A DNA stretch of 5,481 nucleotides from Gammaproteobacteria bacterium UBA5338 (GTDB lineage: Bacteria > Pseudomonadota > Gammaproteobacteria > Pseudomonadales > UBA5862): NCBI GenBank assembly GCA_002408105.1, contig DHQM01000049.1, positions 1 through 5,481 of the forward strand. The letters run 5' to 3'. The notes below the pieces were generated by a model. That model was not told where the DNA came from. It ran no database searches and saw only the letters and a program-made list of their open reading frames with translations. Of the stretch, positions 1 through 4,445 are shown piece by piece. Position 1 is the stretch's first letter. The number at the start of each line of letters is the position of its first letter. The translations under genes were made by a program, and so were the position numbers.

Positions 1-347
1 CCGGGTTGACCGGCTCCGCGGGCGGCGCCGGCGACGCGAACCGAACGGGAGGCTCAGCCGGCGGTGCGAGCGGTGGCGACATCAACCTAACCGGTCATCA
101 TGGAACAATGGGCGGGCAGATCGTGGAATTTACGACCGGGGTGAATATTGAAACACCAGGCGGCCTGGGCGGGACCTCGTACTGGGGTGGGCCCAGCAAG
201 CAATCCGCAAGCGGCGACGCCTCAGATTCCACCAGTTACGGTGCAGGCGGGAACGGCGGGGGGGCGACAGCGCCTGTCAGTCCTGGTCTTGGCCTCGAGG
301 GTGCCGGCGGAGACGGCGCGGACGGCGTGGTGGTGTTGCGGTACTAG
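1..347 (+). CDS. Glycine-rich phage tail-fibre-like protein, C-terminal part
   Basis: The reading frame (codons from base 3) is open through the left edge, so this is the 3' end of a longer gene. A TTG at position 6 is an internal codon rather than a likely start. About 114 residues are visible. They are very rich in Gly, Ala, Ser and Thr with many GG pairs, and end in GADGVVVLRY. Glycine-rich C-terminal domains that close with a short hydrophobic strand and an aromatic residue are common in phage tail fibres and related virion proteins, often at the receptor-binding tip; that is the basis for the call. The lysis-type genes downstream agree with a place at the end of the structural module. 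Another glycine-rich surface protein cannot be excluded because the N-terminal part is absent. Its TAG stop shares the four bases CTAG with the stop of the converging lipoprotein gene. Confidence 0.6.
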   Translation, partial: GLTGSAGGAGDANRTGGSAGGASGGDINLTGHHGTMGGQIVEFTTGVNIETPGGLGGTSYWGGPSKQSASGDASDSTSYGAGGNGGGATAPVSPGLGLEGAGGDGADGVVVLRY

Positions 348-709
348 GGCGCGAGGTCCTGCAGCTCTTGCACGGTGGCCACGGCCTGGGCCGCGGGATC
401 GGGGTCATCCTGCAGCCAGTGCACGATGAAATGCACCTGCGGCTCATACCCTGGCGTCATGGTGCGCTTGGTCTCGATGGAGACACGATAACCGGCGAGC
501 ACATCGCCATAAACAATTACCGAGGGGCCGCCATCGTTGACCGAAACAGAGGTACCGGCCGAGGCGGTGGCAAAGGCCGCGCGGCCTTCATCGTTGAGCG
601 CGGTGGTATCGACTGCCAGCGGATCATCCGCCGGCAGGCAGGCGGCCAGCAGCAGGGCGGCGGCAAAGGCGAGCAGGAGCAGCAAAAGGGTGTGGGGTCC
701 CTTGTTCAT
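344..709 (-). CDS. Small phage-encoded lipoprotein, function unknown
   Basis: This 121-residue protein begins MNKGPHTLLLLL, continues with a long hydrophobic stretch and has the lipobox LAAC at residues 21-24. It should therefore be cut by signal peptidase II and lipidated at Cys24. The next residue is Leu, not Asp, which favours outer-membrane sorting in Gram-negative bacteria. The mature part of about 98 residues has no recognised motif. The ATG at 709 is preferred because the signal sequence starts there; the frame extends to a TTG at 748, which lacks a ribosome binding site and would place charged and polar residues ahead of the signal. The gene lies against the late genes, between the tail-fibre end and the amidase. 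That position and its own candidate promoter suggest a moron expressed in the lysogen. Phage lipoproteins of this kind can block superinfection, but nothing in the sequence proves that here. Confidence 0.75.
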   Translation of the reverse strand: MNKGPHTLLLLLLAFAAALLLAACLPADDPLAVDTTALNDEGRAAFATASAGTSVSVNDGGPSVIVYGDVLAGYRVSIETKRTMTPGYEPQVHFIVHWLQDDPDPAAQAVATVQELQDLAP

Positions 710-715
710 GCCACC

Positions 716-743
716 AGTGTACCAGATGTGGGAACGGGGCCAA
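716..743 (-). promoter_or_regulatory. Candidate promoter for the lipoprotein gene
   Basis: On the reverse strand TTGGCC (738-743) is followed by a 16-base spacer and TACACT (716-721). The base triplet TGG just before the -10 box gives an extended -10. Only six bases separate the -10 box from the lipoprotein ATG, so transcription would begin at or beside the start codon. The -35 and -10 boxes each match consensus only in part, so this is a suggestion. Confidence 0.35.
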
Positions 744-752
744 GGCAAAATC

Positions 753-760
753 AGGGAGGA
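753..760 (+). promoter_or_regulatory. Ribosome binding site that sets the amidase start
   Basis: AGGGAGGA overlaps the first in-frame ATG (760), which it therefore cannot serve. It sits about nine bases before the second ATG (769), so the second is the likely start. Confidence 0.7.
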
Positions 761-768
761 TGGTTGCC

Positions 769-1200
769 ATGAGGCAGATCACGCAGCTGATTATCCACTG
801 TTCGGCGAGCGCCTGGGGCAACGCGGCGGTGATCCGGGACTGGCACGTGAACGGCAACGGCTGGGACGACATCGGCTATCACTACGTGATTCCCAACGGG
901 CGCACGGCGGCGCGGGCCGACTACGACCCGGCCTGGGACGGGATTGATCACCGCCGCGTTGCCCTGAGCGTCGAGGGGGCGCACGCGCGGGGCCAGAACC
1001 ATGACAGCATCGGCATCTGCCTGATCGGCGAGGGCGACGGCCTGTTCACGCCGCGCCAGATCACGACCCTGACGGGCCTGGTGGACGTGATGTGCACCGC
1101 GTTTCAGGTGCCGCCAACGCGCGTGTTCGGTCATCGCGATTACGACCGGGGCAAGAGCTGTCCCGGCTTTGACGTGGCCGCCTGGGTGCGGGGAGGATAG
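769..1200 (+). CDS. N-acetylmuramoyl-L-alanine amidase, T7-lysozyme type (endolysin)
   Basis: This 143-residue protein is a single Amidase_2 domain, close to the size of T7 lysozyme. Such enzymes cut the amide bond between N-acetylmuramic acid and L-alanine in peptidoglycan. The key residues are present: zinc ligand His10 (in LIIHCS), catalytic Tyr37 (in DIGYHYVI), zinc ligand His122 (in GHRDYD), Lys129, and zinc ligand Cys131 (in GKSCPGF). These match T7 lysozyme His17, Tyr46, His122, Lys128 and Cys130. There is no signal peptide, membrane segment or added cell-wall-binding domain, so it should stay in the cytoplasm until a holin opens the membrane. The ATG at 769 is chosen from the ribosome binding site position. 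It is the first gene of a forward cluster; the next gene starts four bases after its stop and takes its ribosome binding site from the end of this one. A host recycling amidase of the AmpD family is less likely given the phage neighbours. Confidence 0.93.
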   Translation: MRQITQLIIHCSASAWGNAAVIRDWHVNGNGWDDIGYHYVIPNGRTAARADYDPAWDGIDHRRVALSVEGAHARGQNHDSIGICLIGEGDGLFTPRQITTLTGLVDVMCTAFQVPPTRVFGHRDYDRGKSCPGFDVAAWVRGG

Positions 1201-1204
1201 GAAC

Positions 1205-1492
1205 ATGGGCGATGTGGTGGACATGCAGGCGTATCGGGAGGACCCGCACCTGGCCGGCGAGGCCCATTGCATGGCCTGTGGCCACGATTGGGTGGCTGTG
1301 GTGCCGGTGGGCGAAACGCACCTGGACTGCCCGGGCTGTGGCATGACGCGGGGTGTGCTGCGCTATCCCTGCGAGCGGGAGGAGGCACACTGGACGTGCA
1401 ACTGCGGCAATCAGTTGTTCAAGGTGTCACCGAGCAGCATCTATTGCCCGCAATGCGGGGCGAACCAAGTGTTTGAGCTTAGCGGAGGGTAG
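1205..1492 (+). CDS. Double zinc-ribbon phage protein, function unknown
   Basis: This 95-residue protein carries four cysteine knuckles: C22-x2-C25 with C42-x2-C45, and C65-x-C67 with C81-x2-C84. A further Cys56 lies between them. The spacing suggests two successive zinc ribbons, each binding one zinc ion. The second contains WTCNCGNQLF followed by YCPQCG. There is no signal peptide or membrane segment. The ATG at 1205 has GGGAGG at 1191-1196, eight bases ahead and inside the end of the amidase gene, so the two are probably translated from one message. Small zinc-ribbon proteins are frequent in phages but mostly without an assigned role; they may bind nucleic acid or protein. Its place between the endolysin and small membrane proteins gives no clear hint of function. 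Confidence 0.8.
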   Translation: MGDVVDMQAYREDPHLAGEAHCMACGHDWVAVVPVGETHLDCPGCGMTRGVLRYPCEREEAHWTCNCGNQLFKVSPSSIYCPQCGANQVFELSGG

Positions 1493-1496
1493 GGGC

Positions 1497-1715
1497 ATGA
1501 GCACACAGCAGGCCATCGCGATTGTGTGTGTGCTGCTGGGCAGCGCCGGGGGCTTCGTGGGTGGCGTGCTGGCCTTCGATGCCAAGATCGACGCGAAGAT
1601 CGACCGGGCCGTGGCGCCCATCAACCGGCAGATCGATCAGATGGCCGACGACGTGCGGGGCATCCGGCAACTGCTGGAGCAACTGCTGCTGGAAGACCGA
1701 CAAGGGAGGCGCTGA
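1497..1715 (+). CDS. Small membrane-anchored coiled-coil protein
   Basis: The 72-residue product has an N-terminal hydrophobic segment at about residues 6-27, rich in Gly, Ala and Val. A charged heptad-like stretch follows at about 28-68, with Ile and Leu at regular spacing (IDAKIDRAVAPINRQIDQ and on), typical of a short coiled coil. GGAGGG at 1484-1489 lies seven bases before the ATG. The next gene overlaps its stop as TGATG, so the two are probably coupled. The single membrane span plus coiled coil recalls holin-accessory or spanin-like proteins, and the neighbours support a lysis role. No family could be named from sequence alone. There is no cleavable signal or lipobox. Confidence 0.7.
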   Translation: MSTQQAIAIVCVLLGSAGGFVGGVLAFDAKIDAKIDRAVAPINRQIDQMADDVRGIRQLLEQLLLEDRQGRR

Positions 1716-1945
1716 TGGAAGCGGTTACCGCACTGATCGAGGCCCTGGCGGCGCGGCCGGAGATCCTGGGCATCGTTGCCCTGGCGGCCACCATGGGATT
1801 CTGCGTGCTGCGCCGGCGGCCGCACAAGGGACAGAACGCCACCCCGATTTTCGACCGGCTCATCAATGCCCAAGTTCGGGGCATTTATCTGCTCGGCGCG
1901 GTGCTGATCATCCGCGAGCTGGGCGCCATCTGGCACGGAGGCTAG
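1715..1945 (+). CDS. Small two-span membrane protein, possible holin
   Basis: The 76-residue product has two hydrophobic segments at about residues 16-32 and 55-68. They are joined by a basic and polar loop that begins RRRPHKGQ at residue 33. The ATG overlaps the stop of the previous gene (TGATG), with GGGAGG at 1704-1709 five bases ahead. Short phage proteins with two spans next to an amidase are often holins, which make the membrane lesion that releases the endolysin. The positive loop would place both ends on the outside if the positive-inside rule holds, which is not the usual holin topology. The holin call is therefore an inference from context. Other options are an antiholin or a membrane moron. 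Confidence 0.65.
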   Translation: MEAVTALIEALAARPEILGIVALAATMGFCVLRRRPHKGQNATPIFDRLINAQVRGIYLLGAVLIIRELGAIWHGG

Positions 1946-1948
1946 ACC

Positions 1949-2095
1949 ATGGAATTTCTCACGCAGGCGGACACGCAGGAATGGATCATCATGGGGGCGG
2001 TGCTGGTGCTGGCCAACTGGTGCCCGGGGATTCCCTGGCAGAAAATCGTGCCGGGCATCATCAAGGGCTTGCTGCCCAAGTCGGCGAAGCGGTGA
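1949..2095 (+). CDS. Very small hydrophobic protein in the lysis-type cluster
   Basis: A 48-residue product begins MEFLTQADTQEW. It has one hydrophobic segment at about residues 13-23, then NWCPGIPWQK and a second moderately hydrophobic stretch (IVPGIIKGLLP) ending in the basic tail KSAKR. CGGAGG at 1936-1941 lies seven bases before the ATG, and the gene starts three bases after the preceding stop. The good ribosome binding site and tight spacing support a real gene despite its size. No family is recognised. It may be a lysis or membrane-modulating peptide that works with the neighbouring membrane proteins. Confidence 0.6.
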   Translation: MEFLTQADTQEWIIMGAVLVLANWCPGIPWQKIVPGIIKGLLPKSAKR

Positions 2096-2098
2096 CCC

Positions 2099-2245
2099 AT
2101 GGGCCGCCTGGGGACGGCAGCGTTGTTGCTCGGGGGCGTGTTGCTCGTCCTGGGGGCATTGCTGACCCTGGCGGCCGAGATGGTTCATGCGCGAGGGAGA
2201 CAAAAACGCCTTGCCAAGTGTCGGCTTTCCGGCCGCCACGAATAA
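2099..2245 (+). CDS. Very small single-span membrane protein, last gene before the att region
   Basis: A 48-residue product has one strong hydrophobic segment at about residues 5-26 (a Leu, Val, Gly and Ala run), then a short strongly basic tail rich in Arg, Lys and His. It starts three bases after the preceding stop but has no clear ribosome binding site, so translation would depend on coupling. The positive C-terminal tail predicts an N-out, C-in membrane peptide. Its stop codon falls in the first of the repeats of the attachment region. Existence is less certain than for the four genes before it, because a hydrophobic frame of this length can arise by chance in GC-rich DNA. Confidence 0.45.
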   Translation: MGRLGTAALLLGGVLLVLGALLTLAAEMVHARGRQKRLAKCRLSGRHE

Positions 2246-2300
2246 CAGTTCTGTCACAGTTAAGGGCCGATTTTGGCCAAAATCACAGCGTGTAACAGTT
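2243..2300 (+). repeat. Direct repeats T(A/C)ACAG, candidate arm-type integrase sites
   Basis: Four short copies lie in one orientation: TAACAGTT at 2243-2250, TCACAGTT at 2254-2261, TCACAGCG at 2283-2290 and TAACAGTT at 2293-2300. The two close pairs are spaced 11 and 10 bases start to start, near one turn of DNA. A further copy, TCACAGTG at 2460-2467, is on the other side of the tRNA-like core inside the integrase gene; it and the 2254 copy share the nine bases TGTCACAGT. Arm-type sites of tyrosine integrases are short direct repeats on either side of the core, so this arrangement fits attP. Binding is not shown. Confidence 0.5.
2269..2284. repeat. Perfect 16-base palindrome near the att core
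   Basis: GATTTTGGCCAAAATC reads the same on both strands without any spacer. It lies between the two pairs of direct repeats and about 57 bases from the tRNA-like core. With no loop and no following T run it is unlikely to be a terminator. A binding site for a dimeric protein, such as an excision factor or a repressor, is the more natural reading. Confidence 0.5.
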
Positions 2301-2340
2301 GCGCGTGAAACATCGCGCGGCCCGCAAAGCCGCCAGGGAG

Positions 2341-2385
2341 TAGCGCGCCCGCCAGGACTTGAACCTGGGACACCTGGTTTCGAAG
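2341..2385 (-). other. attP core: 3' half of a tRNA-Arg(UCG)-like sequence
   Basis: Read on the reverse strand, these 45 bases fit tRNA positions 32 to 76 exactly. They give anticodon loop CTTCGAA (anticodon TCG), the 3' anticodon strand ACCAG, a five-base variable loop GTGTC, T arm CCAGG-TTCAAGT-CCTGG with five perfect pairs, acceptor strand CGGGCGC, discriminator G, then CTA in place of CCA. The acceptor strand would pair with GCGCCCG, the 5' start of many bacterial tRNA-Arg genes. The other half is absent: the bases at 27-31 are CAAGC where CTGGT would be needed, and no D arm follows. Phages that integrate in tRNA genes carry just such a 3' piece so that the host tRNA is restored. The integrase gene ends 28 bases away. 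It is called an att core, not a tRNA gene. Confidence 0.75.
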
Positions 2386-2412
2386 GCTTGGGGGCGGGGT
2401 GGAAAAGTGGTG

Positions 2413-3732
2413 TCAGTTCAGCTTGTTGCGCGGTGGCGATTCGTCGGGTAACACGGTTGTCACAGTGTCGCGCTTGCGCAGGGCGGCGCGGAGCAGGGCA
2501 TCGTCGTCGCCGAAATAGTGGCGCAGGCTGGCCTGATCGCCGTGGCCGAGCAGCTTGCGGATGGTCTCGGGGTCGGCGCCCAGCTCGCGCAGCAGCGTGG
2601 CATGGCGGGCGCGGGGGCCGTGGGTGGGCTTGGGCCAGCGCTTGGCGTCGGGCCGCACCTGGCGCAGGTAGCGGTAGAAGGCTTGGGTCAGGGCGTGGGG
2701 GCGCGGGTAGGCCGGCGCGTGGGCGGGGGTGGCATCGTCCAGGTACCACACCTCGTCCGGGTAGCGCTCGCGCAGGGCCGTGGCGTAGCGGGTGAAGGCG
2801 TCGGACAGGGGAATCTGCCGCTCGCGGTCGGCCTTGACGCGGAAACGGCCGGGCACATGGCGCAGGGTGAGCACCTGGGCCTGCAGCTCCAGGTGGGACC
2901 AGGGCAGAAACGCCACCTCGGCACGGCGCAAACCAATGAGGTCATGGGCCATGAAGGCGCGCTCGTGAAGGTGATAGCGCCAACGCAGCCAGTCGGCGCG
3001 AGCGGCGGCGCGGGCGCGGCCGGCGGCGGCGAAGCGGGCCACCTGTTCGGCGGCGGCGGCATGGCGCGCGCGAATCAGGGCCAACACATCGTCCAGCAGA
3101 GCCTGGTCGGGCACCAGGGGCGGTAGGGCCGTGGTGCGGGGCATGGGTACGGGCGGCAGCCGGTCGAGCAGCCCGGCCTCGTGGGCCTGGCGCAGGAAGG
3201 CGCGCAGGGGGTTGAGCCGGGTCTTGAGCGTGTAGGGCGACCAGGTGGGGTGGGCGGTTTCCAGCGCGGCGCGAAAGGCGGCCGTGTGGCGGCGGGTGAG
3301 CGTGTGCAGGGGCAGGTCGCCCACGTGTGCGGCCCAGGCATCGCGCATGGCCTGGTAGTACCACAGCGTGCCCTCGGCCTTGTCGGCGGCGGCGGCCATC
3401 CAGTCGTCCATGGCGTCCAGCACGCCCTGGCTGCGCAGACGCCGGGCGGGCGCGGCGGCGGCTTCCTGCAACAGGGCCTGCAGCGTGTCCCGGTAGCGGC
3501 GTTCCAGGGCCGCATTGCCGCGGGTCAGGGCTGCTGCGTCGGCATAGATGGGGGTGCGCGGGTCGGCCGGATCGCGCCCCACGATGTCCAGCTCGTCCCA
3601 GGTGGCCAGGACACGCTGCACCCGGCGCTCGGGCTGGCCCGGGCCCGCCTGGAGCCAGAACACCCCGCGCACCACCGCCCGGGGCGGCGGGAGGAATTCG
3701 TAGGTGACGCGGGCGCGGCGGCGGCGGCTCAT
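2413..3732 (-). CDS. int: Tyrosine-type site-specific integrase
   Basis: This 439-residue tyrosine recombinase cuts and rejoins DNA at att sites through a covalent phosphotyrosine link. The catalytic domain is complete: Arg269 (in GLRRAE), Lys300 (in RVKADRERQIPLS), His371 and Arg374 (in HGPRARHATLLRELG), His397 (in LLGHGDQ) and Tyr406 nine residues later. A core-binding helical domain covers about residues 103-190, and the N-terminal 90 residues may bind arm sites. The ATG at 3732 is chosen because it overlaps the stop of the upstream nuclease gene as ATGA; a GTG at 3741 is the alternative. The last 33 residues after the Tyr are polar and charged. Its 3' end faces the tRNA-like core, the usual int/attP layout. 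The G+C content is very high, which also opens long meaningless frames on both strands. Confidence 0.95.
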   Translation of the reverse strand: MSRRRRARVTYEFLPPPRAVVRGVFWLQAGPGQPERRVQRVLATWDELDIVGRDPADPRTPIYADAAALTRGNAALERRYRDTLQALLQEAAAAPARRLRSQGVLDAMDDWMAAAADKAEGTLWYYQAMRDAWAAHVGDLPLHTLTRRHTAAFRAALETAHPTWSPYTLKTRLNPLRAFLRQAHEAGLLDRLPPVPMPRTTALPPLVPDQALLDDVLALIRARHAAAAEQVARFAAAGRARAAARADWLRWRYHLHERAFMAHDLIGLRRAEVAFLPWSHLELQAQVLTLRHVPGRFRVKADRERQIPLSDAFTRYATALRERYPDEVWYLDDATPAHAPAYPRPHALTQAFYRYLRQVRPDAKRWPKPTHGPRARHATLLRELGADPETIRKLLGHGDQASLRHYFGDDDALLRAALRKRDTVTTVLPDESPPRNKLN

Positions 3733-4166
3733 GGGCACCACCCCTCGCGGCGCTCGCCGTGGTAGGGGCGGCCCAGGCCGGCGGCGATGAGGGCGGTGGC
3801 CAGGTCCTGGCCGTCCAGCTCCACGCGCACCAGCTGCCGGCCGTATTTTTCGCGCCCGGCGGTGTAGACCTGCACCTGGCGGGCATCGTCGACCAGGGAT
3901 TGCACCAGTTCCGTAGCCCGGCGGCCCAGCTCGCGCTCACAGGCGGGGGCAGGGCGGCGCACCTCGGGCGTGTCCACGCCGGCCAGGCGCGCCATGTCCG
4001 TGGCCTTCAGGCCCGGGTAGATGGCCATGCGCAGCTCCAGGGTGTCCCCATCCACCACGCGCAGCACCTGGGCCGGGTAGGGCCCGTGCCATTTCCGCGC
4101 GCCCGCCGTCGCGGGGGCCGTCCCGGCCAGCAGTGCCACCAGCAGTGTCGTGATCACGTGCCGCAT
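3729..4166 (-). CDS. Exported staphylococcal-nuclease-like (SNase) protein
   Basis: This 145-residue protein has an N-terminal signal sequence (MRHVITTLLVALLAGTAPATAG, cleavage near residues 21-23) followed by one SNase OB-fold domain. The active-site set of staphylococcal nuclease is intact: Asp39 and Asp41 (in VVDGDTLEL), Arg60, Asp65, Thr66 and Glu68 (in RLAGVDTPEV) and Arg110 (in EKYGRQLVRV), matching Asp19, Asp21, Arg35, Asp40, Thr41, Glu43 and Arg87. It should be a calcium-dependent DNA/RNA phosphodiesterase working outside the cytoplasm. AAGGAGGG lies just before the ATG at 4166. Its TGA overlaps the integrase ATG, so the two proteins are made from one message. SNase-like genes are known on plasmids and integrative elements. 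A role in degrading incoming or extracellular DNA is inference. Confidence 0.9.
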   Translation of the reverse strand: MRHVITTLLVALLAGTAPATAGARKWHGPYPAQVLRVVDGDTLELRMAIYPGLKATDMARLAGVDTPEVRRPAPACERELGRRATELVQSLVDDARQVQVYTAGREKYGRQLVRVELDGQDLATALIAAGLGRPYHGERREGWCP

Positions 4167-4183
4167 CTGTCCCTCCTTGGCGC

Positions 4184-4212
4184 TTGACAGGTGAACAGGC
4201 GTATCCTATGGG
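4184..4212 (+). promoter_or_regulatory. Candidate sigma70-type promoter for the 69-residue gene
   Basis: A perfect -35 box TTGACA (4184-4189) is followed, after 17 bases, by the weak -10 box TATGGG (4207-4212). Short repeats overlap it: TGACAGG (4185-4191) and TGAACAGG (4192-4199) in tandem, and the inverted pair CCTA/TAGG in CCTATGGGTAGG (4205-4216). These could be operator elements in the 69-base space between the divergent genes. No convincing promoter for the reverse-strand nuclease-integrase pair was seen there. Confidence 0.4.
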
Positions 4213-4235
4213 TAGGAAAAAATCAAGGAGACGGG

Positions 4236-4445
4236 ATGAAGGAATTCGACGCGCAGTTCGTGTTGGACTGCCTGGCGGTTCGCGGCCTGGAGGCGCCCTA
4301 CCTGGACGCCGTGGCCTCCATCCTGGAGCACCGCCCGGGCAGCACCACGGCCTGCCCCATGGCCCCGGCGGCCGCCCTGGAATTCATGATGATCCTGCGC
4401 CAGCTCGCCGACTGGCCCCAGCAGCACCGGCGGGCGGCGGGTTAA
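4236..4445 (+). CDS. Small hypothetical protein, 69 residues
   Basis: The product begins MKEFDAQFVLDCLAVRGLEA and appears largely helical, with a Met- and Leu-rich stretch near residues 47-58 and a basic end (QQHRRAAG). It has two cysteines (12 and 40) and no signal peptide, membrane span or known motif. AAGGAG at 4225-4230 lies five bases before the ATG, and a TTGACA-containing promoter lies upstream, so the gene is well supported. It diverges from the nuclease-integrase pair and converges on the exported protein gene, with the two stops sharing TTAA. A small protein next to int could be a regulator or an excision factor, but it lacks a visible DNA-binding helix-turn-helix, so no function is assigned. 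Confidence 0.7.
   Translation: MKEFDAQFVLDCLAVRGLEAPYLDAVASILEHRPGSTTACPMAPAAALEFMMILRQLADWPQQHRRAAG

Noticed and set aside
760..768. Amidase start at the first ATG (760)
   Set aside because: The ribosome binding site overlaps this ATG and is correctly placed only for the ATG at 769.
751..1344. A 197-residue reverse-strand open frame opposite the amidase and zinc-ribbon genes
   Set aside because: The forward genes carry intact active-site and zinc-binding motifs and ribosome binding sites; the antisense frame has none.
2265..2284. A rho-independent terminator after the lysis cluster
   Set aside because: The palindrome has no loop and no T run follows on either strand.
2352..2368. A hairpin terminator for the integrase gene
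   Set aside because: The stem-loop is fully explained as the T arm of the tRNA-like core and has no T run after it.
2341..2420. A complete tRNA gene on the reverse strand
   Set aside because: Only positions 32-76 fit. The 5' anticodon strand does not pair and no D arm or 5' acceptor strand is found upstream, so it is a partial copy.
1637..2749. A 370-residue reverse-strand open frame across the lysis cluster and att region
   Set aside because: It opposes well-supported small genes, overlaps the integrase in another frame and is rich in Arg and Pro in the manner of GC-rich antisense frames.
2942..3940. A 332-residue reverse-strand open frame overlapping int and the nuclease
   Set aside because: It is an alternative frame of two genes with complete catalytic motifs. 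Its low-complexity Arg, Pro and Ala content marks it as an artefact of high G+C.
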